Assembly: GCA_022825825.1 (NCBI GenBank) | Contig: JAJDWA010000019.1 | Coordinates: 1 to 40,045 of the forward strand | Origin: Candidatus Poribacteria bacterium | GTDB taxonomy: Bacteria > Poribacteria > WGA-4E > WGA-3G | Reading direction: 5' to 3' | Length of the DNA: 40,045 nt | Part shown: one piece after another, positions 28,801 through 34,922 of the stretch | Numbering within the stretch: the stretch's first letter is position 1 | Layout: the number at the start of each line of letters is the position of its first letter | Translations under genes and position numbers: made by a program | The notes under the pieces: model-generated | Database searches by the model: none | Seen by the model: the letters and a program-made list of their open reading frames with translations, nothing else | What the model was told of the DNA's origin: nothing

Positions 28801-29419
28801 GGCTACTGATCCACAAGGTTCACGACCACGCCCCCAAGGTGAAGGTGACATCCCAATTCCAGCATCAGGGGTATGGCTTGTAGAAATCGTTGGAACTGGT
28901 CCTGATGGGCAACCTATTGAACCTGTTCCCGCTGAGGATGAAAGCAATGCGCAAGAGAAACCATGGAGCAGATGGTCATTAGACTTCCTTCCGCCACGAT
29001 CAGGTGAATACGACTTAGATCTCCGTGTTACCGACAATGCGGGTAACTACGCTGTTTACGATGTCGGTAAAGTTACGATGTCGGTTTCCTTCTCATTCCG
29101 TGGAAACACCTTTGGATGGCCAAACCCGCTACGGCATTCCAAAGACGATGTTGCATTCTTCTCTTTTGATTTGAATGCCGCTGCGGAAGAAAGGGTGGAA
29201 GTGACACTTTACATCTATGATTGGGGTGGTGACATGGTTTACTCGAAAAAATATTCTAATATTACACCGGGACAGCGGAATGATACACAGATTAAATGGA
29301 GTTTGGAAAATCAAGCTGGAACCGCTGTAGCGCGCGGCCTTTACGTGTTCCGTTTAGAAGCAGTTAATGGAGCAGGAAATCGCGCCAACGCCATCGGCAA
29401 GGTCCTTGTCGTTGACTAA
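19844..29419 (+). CDS. Giant secreted Ig-like repeat protein with C-terminal FlgD-Ig-like domain
   Basis: A 3191-residue predicted extracellular protein. After a polar 25-residue N region comes a hydrophobic segment and a likely cleavage after QPTAWA (about residue 47). About 27 tandem Ig-like beta-sandwich modules follow, roughly 100-115 residues each, marked by the closing strand motif DGSxDGxYTVxVTPxDKAGN and YDTQAPxI. A second module type has GPxxxxIxLTxE and LTQxGxYTLxVTPQDIAGN. The last 110 residues (GWPNPL, VTLYIYDWGGDMVY, ARGLYVFRLEAVNGAGN) resemble a FlgD-Ig domain, often at the C terminus of proteins exported by type IX-like systems. The start is a GTG with GGGGGA 8 nt upstream; no better start is seen. 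A PorV-family gene follows 37 nt later. Probably a surface adhesin or structural fibre. No catalytic domain was seen. Confidence 0.88.
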   Translation: MSKIKNSLSVLCYDKKNTKLPLGFRWTIFLIFQLFVALLVIQPTAWAGLASLSVDADGDSVFNGENEKLVITFETDSFGDETQRYSYTISVVDKGKIDGGSDLRRNQTVQVMWDGKLEGQNEKLPDGDYTIHVELESPGVEEEVEDDGAEVIPAPTQVLELTARVTLDTKAPEISISLVDNEFSPLLNSLPVYYSLDEDVAETLLEFQRISGDTSIGSSIALSQESGRHTYYWNGKDGDLRPFSDGQYTLKLRVKDKGGNEAVTPKTESITIDSEAPRFTDISLNEGIPFVDGMFVNTPIQTISFTADAGGGTPIDLTGDETNIQIKHDADYINGTLSYGNKATLTLSNSLDESAENGSYEVTVSIADRVGNLAKRQLTFTFDNVAPIFKNVATNIGAFTSGSGIRGQMNFVEATLEDNIELNLDDSTIRLTGPSGSPVLGRQTRPSNNKIQWKFLSPLLAKDGLQDGQYTVEIVGSDKAGNKTQPIQISFLFDNLAPELVSLKPVRDGEPFTILGNTVYHNLPLNQFIATFNDGQFGTGVVFSGEQEPTRIVFGTPNPGGGINAIPGQSFPDTNNNVLTYILDSPLLKTDGSQDGNYVLNVTATDSLGNTKSYTYQIVYDTQLPTLNTTVPAANQTVSNLSEVVIKLNETTSGIDFGQSIFRLIRGVGANQVEIPVNISNNGTDTAMLALLQPIALDGSDDGTYTIEVTPTDLAGNIGAVVRRQFYLVSQTQPRVRLTIPETETVNSLSNITAEIANYIGSGVNFDASTITVRNAQGLIVPQAKVEADAANNQLTWSTEATIPQNGTADGEYTITATFVDFSGNQFTQRFPLILDTQFPAIDTVEVGTDPQRQLSIDSTTDVPESFTQITVAFDETDVDFKNTVASLTGPDGDEIALRRSNDGAGLLTLNFQNLAKLGTYSLTVTPRDNIGNVSETPFIYRFHLDIAVPVVTTVLIGGQSGAVVYVNESAGEIIATLADTTGTGIAVGEDESNIVVTSNIGLQVPGVTEINAQNQLIWRPIALPTDGSADGQYTVAVTPVDRAGRRGNVAYRSFIYDTQAPRITDATRITLHQPVSYIGGSLTHFQLTVEDVGPASLDLDNQTIVLEKKDGDAVQGQTTHDSINQLFFTLSAPLPTDGSADGEYTLKVDLVDKSGNLYQTDHNIFYDSQAPQISSVSLNTETPLNLTPYQVTDISESINKLTLNFVEATRVDFENTVISLIGPADTSVISLTLENNGVDQLTASFVSLTQGGLYTLSVTPQDIAGNTARGGVPYLFRLEFEVSGLLSVEANTVDTSVALNQHEIVEISAPINSLTLNFTDAMRIDFKNTRAVLTGPPDAQEISITQEDNEDSQLIVRFISLTQSGLYTLTVTPQDRSGNVAQSAIQYQFRLDIALPAVSSVLIDGKLSSATYVNSGDVNIVATFTEPTGVGLALDDNGSTIVVSNADGLPVSGATTSNGTDQLTWTPTALPTDGSADGKYTVAVTPVDKAGRMGDVAYRSFIYDTQAPRITDATRITLHQPVSYIGGSLTHFQFSIEDVGPASLDLDNQTISLQKKNSDAVLLGQITHDGVNQLFFTLSSPLPTDGRADGEYVLTVNLVDKAGNPYRVEHDIFYDSQAPQISSVSLNTETPLNLTPYQVTDLFESINKLTLNFVEATRVNFEDTEITLTGPGPSVIPLTLENNGVDQLIASFVSLTQDGLYTLSVTPQDIAGNTAQGAVLYPFRLEFEVPGLSSVKANTANASVDLTAYETIEISESVSSFTLQFTDATRADFENTIVRLVAENGQEIPVTLEDREGAALIVRFVSLTQSGVYTLAVTPQDIAGNTAQGAVLYPFRLEFEVPGLSSVKANTADTSVALNQHEIVEISESVSNLTLEFTDATQIDFVNTRVTLTGPDRQEIPITLEDDESQFVVRFVPLTQRGVYTLAVTQQDKAGNVAQSATQYQFRLDTALPAVSSVLIDGKPGSAVYVRNSTLRIVATITDPIGVGVLLGDEGSTITVTNPEGLAVSGTTTSNGTNQLTWTSTSLPTDGTADGRYTVAITPVDKSGRSGKVINRQFVYDTQAPRITAASPITLHAPVSYIRSGVDEFVLTIEDVGPADLDLASQVAALMDATEKPVSATLTRDELTNQLYLTLSKPFASDGSVDGAYSLNVHLIDKAGNTLTSRFSLVYDSKAPQVSSVEVSAAAGTPMPLVQNEVTELSESINTITIKFAEATLVNFANTQISLLDPNDQTIPLTREDDGISHMTLSFADLTQSGQYTLSVTPQDIAGNAAQSSMQFAFNLAFVLPGVESIIIGNTVTLGSGDIAYVNANNLQIVANLLDPAGTGLSFDTTTGSALQVATLDNVIVPGSIATNGTDVIVWEPVTLSNDGSSDGRYAVYVTPVDKKGREGNTIYREFVLDTQEPEITDADPIDLSQPISYIGDSLTQLRFTVQDVGPADLMLEDQKIGLRNQNGTIIPTKLTNDSNNQLFLTLDEPLPLDGSRDGEYIVVIAFSDKAGNVLSVEHPIIYDTQAPTLVSTVPADNAQLTEDIAQIQVNLNDEGGSGIDWDVTTVTLVDPNGTEISGELTSNGKTQLILKTNQLVADGRYTIRVQAIDRAGNGSKSVFETDFLLSRLLPDVISTSPSTAPKDEAYTNEKIEEIEVMLETEDVNHLSTLRLLNSENQVIAGQQSRESDRLIYSLVRPLATDGSEDGVYTIEFTPISASGRSGEVQRLTFTYDTQVPEVERETINLIVSEPDVNNSLIEIRVTLTDNQAGIDWENLDEEWLDFERLSPNAAEIAGRVSYETGEQDTLIFRLTVPLADDGSADGEYRVTVTPIDKAGNEDEAYKEVFTYDTSPPVIDPNSLLINDAPLLTDIDVEDYPSAVSTTGGVVIQANVSDAGLGVDLSRSQIVVRNPNGEEISGTTRQNGVDTIVFKSDGLNVEGRYKVAITGIGNDSELLGFVPKGSITTEFLYETTAPTAVLTNDGGKTEFTDEAVPFEGTATDPQGSRPRPQGEGDIPIPASGVWLVEIVGTGPDGQPIEPVPAEDESNAQEKPWSRWSLDFLPPRSGEYDLDLRVTDNAGNYAVYDVGKVTMSVSFSFRGNTFGWPNPLRHSKDDVAFFSFDLNAAAEERVEVTLYIYDWGGDMVYSKKYSNITPGQRNDTQIKWSLENQAGTAVARGLYVFRLEAVNGAGNRANAIGKVLVVD
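23011..24442 (+). repeat. 1341-nt super-repeat within the giant gene
   Basis: The stretch starting ATACGATACACAAGCACC at 23011 recurs at 24352, nearly identical over about 90 nt and alike in module order thereafter. The period of 1341 nt is 447 codons, four modules. It shows expansion by multi-module duplication, in frame. Confidence 0.7.
24962..25386 (+). repeat. 89-nt exact direct repeat within the giant gene
   Basis: 24962-25050 and 25298-25386 are identical over 89 nt; the offset of 336 nt is 112 codons, one module. Exact identity points to a very recent duplication or gene conversion, or to an assembly effect. Confidence 0.75.
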
Positions 29420-29456
29420 GACTTCAAAAACGGAAAAACGAAAAAGGAGATAGATA

Positions 29457-30428
29457 ATGCAGAAAAGTGTAGTTGTAGCAGTTGTAATCTTAACCCTACT
29501 GCTGAGTGTTTCTCAAAGTTTCGCAGCTGATATCCACGATAGTGCTGGTACCGCTGGCGCAGCCTTTCTCAAAATTGAACCGGGAAGTAGACCAGTCGGA
29601 ATGGGTGGTGCATTCACGGGGCTCGCTAATGACATTAACACTATTTTTTGGAATCCTGCGGGGTTAACTTCTGTACACACACGAGAACTTACCGCTATGC
29701 AACACTTCTCGTTTGTTGATATTAACAATCAATCAATCGGATACGCGCAGCGTACGAAACAATTTGTGTGGGGGGCAAGTTTCTTGGGCAGTTTCACCGA
29801 AATTGAACGTCGCATAGGTCCAACGGAAACCCCAGATAGCACTGTAACGGTAGGTGGATTCGCTACCGGTTTATCTCTTGCTTATCCGCTCGCCACAACC
29901 ACCTCTATTGGTGGTACAGCAAAGTTAATATCACAACAATTGGATATTCAAAATATCTACGGTGTTGCAGCAGATATCGGTGTAATCTCGCGTTTAATGG
30001 ACAATCATCTCGGTATCGGACTTACCATACAAAATGCGGGTGTACTAAGCGGTGGAGAAAACCTTCCGATAGCGCTTCGCGCTGGACTCGCTTACAGAAC
30101 GTGGAAACAAACTGAAGATGAGGACGAAGAAGCAGTGCCACCGCGTGAAGTCTGGGCTTTCGTTGCAGATGCACATCTTCCACTGATTGACGCGAATCCC
30201 AGTTTCCACATCGGTGTTGAAAGGTGGTTTTACGACATTGTCGCTGCGCGGGTCGGTTATCGTATTGGTCTAAATGAAAATCCAAGTGATGGGTTATCAA
30301 TTGGGATTGGCGTGCGTCGAGGCGGATTGGATTCATTAGCAAACATTGACTTCCAATTCGATTACGCTTTTGTCCCAGATGCGTATGTAGGCAATTCACA
30401 TCGAATTTCTGTCATCACAAGATTTTAG
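29457..30428 (+). CDS. PorV/PorQ family outer-membrane protein
   Basis: A 323-residue predicted outer-membrane beta-barrel. Residues 1-23 are a signal peptide ending SFA. The family hallmark follows directly: GTAGAAFLKIEPGSRPVGMGGAFTG, then a WNPAGL motif at about 63-68. The remainder alternates amphipathic strands and ends in an aromatic residue (ITRF), as barrel proteins do. In Bacteroidetes, PorV carries type IX secretion cargo from the translocon to the surface. Here it follows the giant Ig-repeat gene by 37 nt with AAGGAG before its ATG, so the two are probably co-transcribed and it may export or anchor that protein. Other type IX components are not in the window. Confidence 0.88.
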   Translation: MQKSVVVAVVILTLLLSVSQSFAADIHDSAGTAGAAFLKIEPGSRPVGMGGAFTGLANDINTIFWNPAGLTSVHTRELTAMQHFSFVDINNQSIGYAQRTKQFVWGASFLGSFTEIERRIGPTETPDSTVTVGGFATGLSLAYPLATTTSIGGTAKLISQQLDIQNIYGVAADIGVISRLMDNHLGIGLTIQNAGVLSGGENLPIALRAGLAYRTWKQTEDEDEEAVPPREVWAFVADAHLPLIDANPSFHIGVERWFYDIVAARVGYRIGLNENPSDGLSIGIGVRRGGLDSLANIDFQFDYAFVPDAYVGNSHRISVITRF

Positions 30429-30474
30429 AAAATAGTTTGTAGACCTTACCGCCCATTTTACGCTTATTCCCCTC

Positions 30475-30505
30475 AAAAAAGTAGGCGCGGTTTGAACCGC
30501 GCCTA
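30475..30505 (-). terminator. Rho-independent terminator of nadA
   Basis: Perfect 10-bp GC-rich stem (TAGGCGCGGT/ACCGCGCCTA, 30482-30505) with a 4-nt loop, followed on the minus strand by C and six T (30475-30480), 36 nt after the nadA stop. It also lies between convergent genes and may stop the plus-strand transcript. Confidence 0.8.
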
Positions 30506-30540
30506 TCAAAGTCAGATTTTACTATAAACAGATTTTGTTC

Positions 30541-31659
30541 CTATACGCTCGCTTCAAGCATACGTTCAATTGGCAAGCGAGCTTTGTCAATTACTTCTGG
30601 GTCCAGCGTAACTTCATATTCGGCAAGGTCTTCACCGTTGTCGATTGCTTCTAAGATGTTCGCAATTTTGTCCAAGCGGACTTTCGCCATGTGTGAGCAT
30701 CGGACAGAACACGCTGTCCAGAATTGAACTTTTGGAAATTCCTGTGCCAAATTGGAGGTTAATTCACACTCTGACGCAACAAATGCGCGTTCTAACTGAT
30801 CGTCTGCTACACGTGCTGCTATATCCTTCATTATTTGGCTGGTGCTACCGTAGAAATCGGCTTCTTTCAGGACATTTGGTCGACATTCCCAGTGGGCGTA
30901 TAATTTTCGCTTCGGGTGTCCTTTCGGAATCTCAAATGATTCGCGTATCGCAATCAAATCGGAAAGTGTAAATCTTTCGTGAACTTCACAAACTGCACCG
31001 CGTGCCGTATTGTCTTTGCCGGGGTAAACGACATTTTTCTCACCCTTCAATTCTTCTTCCAAATTTTGTGCAAAGAAGATATCAGGAACGAAAATTAGCG
31101 TGTCTCCAGGCATGGACTTAGCAATGTGTGCAGCATTCGCAGACGTACAACAGATGTCGGATTCCGCTTTCGCGTCCGCATAACTGTTGACATAAATCAT
31201 TACTGGGGCACCGGGGTAAAGCTCTTTCAGTTTCCGGACATCTTCAGCACCGAAGTTATCGGCAAGTGAACACCCAGCGGTCTTATCTGCAACTAATACA
31301 GTTTTGTTTGGACTCAAAATTTTTGCCGTCTCTGCCATAAACGGCACACCGTTAAAGATGAGGTAAGGTGCTTCCGTTTTCGCAGCGAACATACTCAGTC
31401 CCAGTGAGTCCCCTTGTTCCTCTTTGTCGGATAATCCAAAAACTAACGGCTCCATGTAGTTGTGACCTAACATCACAACATCATGCTTTTGTTTCAACGT
31501 TCTTATCTTATGTATGGTTTTGGCATGTACCTCTATATCAAGAGATGTTAAACTCGGGTGATGTCGATTGTATAATTCGTTTTTAACATCTTCAAACGTA
31601 AGTTCCTCACTACCGTTCAGCGCATTTTCCACTTGGGGAGTTTTTCCCGTAGGATGCAT
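30541..31659 (-). CDS. nadA: Quinolinate synthase NadA
   Basis: A 372-residue enzyme that condenses iminoaspartate with dihydroxyacetone phosphate to quinolinate in de novo NAD synthesis. It shows the start of the first repeat (VVMLGHNYMEP), FNGVPFMAETAKILSP, the AGCSLAD cysteine (Cys130), YVNSYADAKAESDICCTSANA (Cys170/171) and the C-terminal cysteine cluster WTACSVRC (317, 321), candidates for binding the [4Fe-4S] cluster. The usual HPEC motif is HWEC here (256-259), followed by the normal ADFYGSTSQIM. The ATG has GGAG 10 nt upstream; a GTG nine bases earlier lies on top of that Shine-Dalgarno and is rejected. It is monocistronic with its own promoter and terminator. nadB is not in the window. 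Confidence 0.95.
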   Translation of the reverse strand: MHPTGKTPQVENALNGSEELTFEDVKNELYNRHHPSLTSLDIEVHAKTIHKIRTLKQKHDVVMLGHNYMEPLVFGLSDKEEQGDSLGLSMFAAKTEAPYLIFNGVPFMAETAKILSPNKTVLVADKTAGCSLADNFGAEDVRKLKELYPGAPVMIYVNSYADAKAESDICCTSANAAHIAKSMPGDTLIFVPDIFFAQNLEEELKGEKNVVYPGKDNTARGAVCEVHERFTLSDLIAIRESFEIPKGHPKRKLYAHWECRPNVLKEADFYGSTSQIMKDIAARVADDQLERAFVASECELTSNLAQEFPKVQFWTACSVRCSHMAKVRLDKIANILEAIDNGEDLAEYEVTLDPEVIDKARLPIERMLEASV

Positions 31660-31738
31660 GCTAATCACGCTCCAAACTATTACTAATAAATGGGTAAATG
31701 CTATAAACCCATTTTAGCAAGTCTTCTTTATTCTTATT

Positions 31739-31767
31739 AGGATACCCATAAATTCTTTTTTTGTCAA
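31739..31767 (-). promoter_or_regulatory. Sigma70 promoter of nadA
   Basis: Minus-strand TTGACA (31767-31762), a 17-nt spacer and TATCCT (31744-31739), about 80 nt upstream of the nadA ATG. Perfect -35, imperfect -10. Confidence 0.62.
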
Positions 31768-31808
31768 GGGTAACACACAAAAACGCTAAATTTTTGCCAA
31801 ATTTTAGT

Positions 31809-32369
31809 ATGAATATAAAAAAATTGCTTTGTTTTATCCTAATTACGTGTTTAATTTTGAATTTGAGTTTAGCTGCGGAGGGTTTTTCGGTTAAACTTAG
31901 GGGGAAACTTGCTCTTGCTGGAATTCTATCAGGAGTTGCATATCTGACACACACGCTTGTTAAGCGTGATAAAAATGCATCGAAAAATATACAGACACAA
32001 CTCGGTCCTCCTGAACGTATCGTCCAGTTTGAACGAGGATTCGACCGGTGGGACGTTCATTATTACCGTGAGCATTCCTATTTTTTTCTAAACAACCGCT
32101 TTATAAGGAAAAAGACTCATAAAGCCTTTTTCCTCAATCAAGTATCTCAAGGCGTGGAGTTCATAGGACAAGGACTTTTACCTCATAGAACAAGACTATC
32201 AGAGAGTCCATTTTCTCTTACTTATAAGCCTTTTTCAGCGAACCCCAGGTGGTTGTCACTTTACCCTTTGCATCGACCGCTAACCCTTCAACCTGCAACT
32301 TCCTATCTGCATCTGTTGGAAGGCGGACGTTTGCCTGTCCAGCTGCAACGGCATCCGTATCTGAAGTAA
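31809..32369 (+). CDS. Small secreted protein, BamE/SmpA-like; C terminus overlaps the convergent gene
   Basis: A 186-residue frame from the ATG at 31809. Residues 1-23 are a signal peptide ending SLAAEG. The credible part is residues 24-120, including LGPPERIVQFERGFDRWDVHYYREHSYFFLNNRFIRKK, a pattern (L/YGxP...W-Y...F/Y-F-N-x-L/F) like small SmpA/BamE-type lipoproteins. The last 50 residues lie antisense to the convergent CBM-like gene 32218-32892 and look non-native (Leu/Pro/His-rich), so the ancestral stop may have been lost by mutation or frameshift. No good Shine-Dalgarno precedes the ATG. The upstream TTG start is less likely. Function unknown; it could be a decayed gene. Confidence 0.5.
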   Translation: MNIKKLLCFILITCLILNLSLAAEGFSVKLRGKLALAGILSGVAYLTHTLVKRDKNASKNIQTQLGPPERIVQFERGFDRWDVHYYREHSYFFLNNRFIRKKTHKAFFLNQVSQGVEFIGQGLLPHRTRLSESPFSLTYKPFSANPRWLSLYPLHRPLTLQPATSYLHLLEGGRLPVQLQRHPYLK

Positions 32370-32892
32370 CAAAAACGGCATCTAATTTTGTGGCATCTTC
32401 TCGGCCACCGATACGCAACACTGTTTCTCCAGGTTCATCAAATTCCCATTCTCTGTCAAAGGTTCCTTCATCTAACCAATGGTTGATGCGGTCCCAGTGC
32501 CAGTTATTACCATGAACTACACTCCATCTGAACTGTTTGTTTTGCGTTTGCTGGGCGTTTTCATTTGGATCGGCCGGTTGCCATGTTACCCAGAATGAAT
32601 CACTGTTGCCATCCCACGCAATAACATGACCCCATAATGCGTATTTTCCTGCTTCTGGAATGTTGATTATGAATTCTACCCATCCTTGATGATCTCTCTC
32701 GTGACCTGCAGGTTCTCCTTCCACCCAGACGTATTTACCATCAGAAGCTTGTTCATCATCAGCAATTTCCATTGGGGCTTGGAGTACATTCGCTAATTCA
32801 GCTTCAAGTGCAATCTCAACATCAGCTGTAAATCCAACAGTAGTAAATAAAAGCACTGTAAGTACAACCATAAAAAATATACCGTATTTCAT
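32218..32892 (-). CDS. Secreted carbohydrate-binding-module-like protein, copy 1
   Basis: A 224-residue secreted protein. Residues 1-22 are a signal peptide (MVVLTVLLFTTVGFTA). The following 140 residues form a beta-sandwich resembling CBM6/CBM35-type modules: the opening EAE, then SDGKYVWVEGEP, GWVEFIINIPEAGKYALWG, a long Trp-rich segment (FWVTWQPADP, FRWSVVHGNNWHW) and the closing LRIGGREDATKLDAVFVT. A linker and a short C-terminal motif TTTWGSLK finish the protein. No catalytic domain. Of two adjacent ATGs the second has AAGGAG at 6 nt and is chosen. It is a paralog of 33008-33658 and sits downstream of it on the same strand. Confidence 0.8.
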   Translation of the reverse strand: MKYGIFFMVVLTVLLFTTVGFTADVEIALEAELANVLQAPMEIADDEQASDGKYVWVEGEPAGHERDHQGWVEFIINIPEAGKYALWGHVIAWDGNSDSFWVTWQPADPNENAQQTQNKQFRWSVVHGNNWHWDRINHWLDEGTFDREWEFDEPGETVLRIGGREDATKLDAVFVTSDTDAVAAGQANVRLPTDADRKLQVEGLAVDAKGKVTTTWGSLKKAYK

Positions 32893-32923
32893 CATAAACT
32901 CCTTTCTATTCAAAATAGATTGG

Positions 32924-32964
32924 GTTTAGATAGAGATGTTGCAAAAGATTATCCCTATCTAAAC
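32924..32964. promoter_or_regulatory. Inverted repeat between the CBM-like paralogs
   Basis: Perfect 10-bp arms GTTTAGATAG and CTATCTAAAC with a 21-nt loop, in the 115-nt spacer. No T tract follows on the minus strand, so it is more likely a processing or attenuation structure than a terminator. Confidence 0.4.
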
Positions 32965-33007
32965 AAGAATTTAATCCATTCAATCAAAGAGATTAAACAA
33001 AGTAGAA

Positions 33008-33658
33008 CTATCTTTGCGCTTTGAGTTTTCCCCACGTTGTTGCGAGTTTTTCTCGCGGTTCAACAGGGGTTACATCCTCGGGGCCAGGGTCTCGAGGATT
33101 AACTTCCGCCTCATCTGCCGAGAGATTGTCGGTGATAAAGACAACATCCAACTTCGTTGCGTCCTCTCGGCCAGCGATACGTAGCGTTGTTTCCCCAGCA
33201 GGTAAATCCCACTCTCTGTCAAAAGTTCCTTCATCTAACCAGTGGTTGATGCGGTCCCAGTGCCAGTCATTACCATGAACTACACTCCATCTAAACTGTT
33301 TGTTTTGTGTCTGTTGTGCGTTTTCATCTGGATCAGCGGGTTGCCATGTTACCCAGAATGAATCACTATTACCATCCCATGCTATGACTTTAGCCCACAA
33401 CGCGTATTTTCCTGCTTCAGGAATGTCGATTACGAATTCTACCCATCCTTGATGATCTGTCTCGCTACTTGCGGGTTCTCCTTCCACCCAGACGTATTTT
33501 CCTCCAGATGCAGCTGCATCTTCAGCAATTACCATCGGGGGTTCAATAACATCTGCCGCCTCAGCCTCAATCGCACGATCATAACTGTAACTGATACTAT
33601 TTGCCAATAATAAACCGACTACAAAAAGCATACTAAAAACTAACATATTGTAACGCAT
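33008..33658 (-). CDS. Secreted carbohydrate-binding-module-like protein, copy 2
   Basis: A 216-residue paralog of 32218-32892. It has a signal peptide (1-24), an EAE-initiated beta-sandwich with SGGKYVWVEGEP, GWVEFVIDIPEAGKYALWA, FWVTWQPADP and FRWSVVHGNDWHW, and a closing LRIAGREDATKLDVVFIT. The Trp-rich core is almost identical to copy 1, while the linker (acidic and proline-rich here) is unrelated. It nevertheless ends in the same ATTWGKLK motif. The ATG has AAGGAG 8 nt upstream. A ligand such as a polysaccharide is likely from the fold, but no family was confirmed. Confidence 0.82.
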   Translation of the reverse strand: MRYNMLVFSMLFVVGLLLANSISYSYDRAIEAEAADVIEPPMVIAEDAAASGGKYVWVEGEPASSETDHQGWVEFVIDIPEAGKYALWAKVIAWDGNSDSFWVTWQPADPDENAQQTQNKQFRWSVVHGNDWHWDRINHWLDEGTFDREWDLPAGETTLRIAGREDATKLDVVFITDNLSADEAEVNPRDPGPEDVTPVEPREKLATTWGKLKAQR

Positions 33659-33680
33659 AAAACATCTCCTTATATTGAAT

Positions 33681-33699
33681 TAGCACAAAATATGTGCTA
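33681..33699. promoter_or_regulatory. Perfect 7-bp inverted repeat upstream of CBM-like copy 2
   Basis: TAGCACA, 5-nt AT loop, TGTGCTA, 22 nt upstream of the start codon. It could be an operator or a leader hairpin. The rest of 33659-33902 holds no gene that I can see. Confidence 0.35.
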
Positions 33700-33902
33700 T
33701 CTGTTTGTTATCCACATTTATGGTGAAATTAATTTATTGGACTTTTAAGTTGCCTCATTGTTGATATTGTAAAAGTGAGGGTTCTGTTGATAGCATAGTA
33801 GGACTACGCTGCAATTTCGGTTATGCTGTCCAAACATCGTTGTCAATTATTATCTTAATTGAATTCACATTTTTTGTCAATACTTTATTTGCATTTGGTA
33901 TA

Positions 33903-34922
33903 TCAAAATCTACCATCGCGCACCTCAAAATGGGTTGGCTTTTGCAGTGTTGCTCCGCCTATCCGAACCCATTCTGCCACCCACTTAATCATTTGACCTA
34001 AAGACACGCACGGATACCCAAACAACTGATGACATAGCGAAGCATTGCTCAGCAGTGCCGTTTCTGCCTCCACATCCTCAAAATGGATAGGCTTATTGAA
34101 AATTTTCCCAAAACACATCGCTAAATATCGGACAGAAACAGTCTCCGGCCCTGTCACGTTTAAGATCATAGGTGGACTTTGGCAGTGTGCAAAAGAACGT
34201 AATGCTATAGCGTTCGCATCCCTTTGCCATATTACATTCGCATTTCCCATCTCAAGAGAAATTGGTTTTCCTGTGTAAACTTTTTCTGCTATATCAAGTA
34301 ATATTCCATATCGGAGTTCAATTGCGTAATTCAGTCGGAGAATTGCCATCGGTGTTCCGAATTGTGCGGAGAAATAGCAACATACCCGCTCCCTGCCAAG
34401 ACACGATTGAGCATATTCACCTATTGGTGCAACGGTAGAACTTTCTGTCGCACCGCCATGTGAAATAGGTGTCAACGGATAGACATTGCCTGTTGAAAAA
34501 ACAACCACTCGAGAATCTCTAAATTTTTCTGCAACACGCCCCGGCATATAAGTGTTTAATGCCCAAGTCAAATCCTCGTTCCCGGTTGAACCGAACTTCC
34601 TGCCTGCCATAAAAATCACATTTTGAATATCGGGTAGATTTTGCAGGCTGTTTTCCGAAAGCAGGTCCGCGATAATTGTTTCAACTCCAACTTCATGCAG
34701 GGATTCCTGTATACCAGGGGTTGTAAAACGGGATACACCGATAACCTTTTTAGCAACGCCAGCACAATCAATAGCACGTTTTGCAAGCCTTGCAAGCGAT
34801 GGTCCCATCTTCCCGCCAACACCAAGAATAAGGATATCTCCTTCTAAAGAAGCAATTGCCGATATTACCTCAGTTGTTGGTTCTGATAAATATAATTCTA
34901 ATTGCGATTCTGTTTTTATCAA
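33903..34922 (-). CDS. NAD-dependent epimerase/dehydratase (extended SDR) family protein
   Basis: A 339-residue Rossmann-fold protein. The dinucleotide motif LGVGGKMGPSLA lies near residues 33-44 and VVVFSTGNVYPL near 139-150. The expected YxxxK catalytic pair is replaced by EYAQSCLGRE, so the tyrosine is present but the lysine is not. Later segments ILRLNYAIELRYGIL, VIWQRDANAIALRS and LNVTGPETVSVRYLA match nucleotide-sugar epimerase-like SDRs. Substrate unknown. The start is uncertain: the best frame opens at a TTG without a clear Shine-Dalgarno, and the next in-frame ATG lies inside the nucleotide-binding motif. It stands alone, divergent from the M20 peptidase gene. Confidence 0.82.
   Translation of the reverse strand: MIKTESQLELYLSEPTTEVISAIASLEGDILILGVGGKMGPSLARLAKRAIDCAGVAKKVIGVSRFTTPGIQESLHEVGVETIIADLLSENSLQNLPDIQNVIFMAGRKFGSTGNEDLTWALNTYMPGRVAEKFRDSRVVVFSTGNVYPLTPISHGGATESSTVAPIGEYAQSCLGRERVCCYFSAQFGTPMAILRLNYAIELRYGILLDIAEKVYTGKPISLEMGNANVIWQRDANAIALRSFAHCQSPPMILNVTGPETVSVRYLAMCFGKIFNKPIHFEDVEAETALLSNASLCHQLFGYPCVSLGQMIKWVAEWVRIGGATLQKPTHFEVRDGRF

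Noticed and set aside
28714..29037. 107-codon antisense frame near the end of the giant gene
   Set aside because: Ser/Pro-rich shadow of the conserved Ig-like coding strand.
30022..30399. 125-codon minus-strand frame inside the PorV-like gene
   Set aside because: Antisense shadow with a low-complexity His/Gln/Arg-rich translation and no Shine-Dalgarno.
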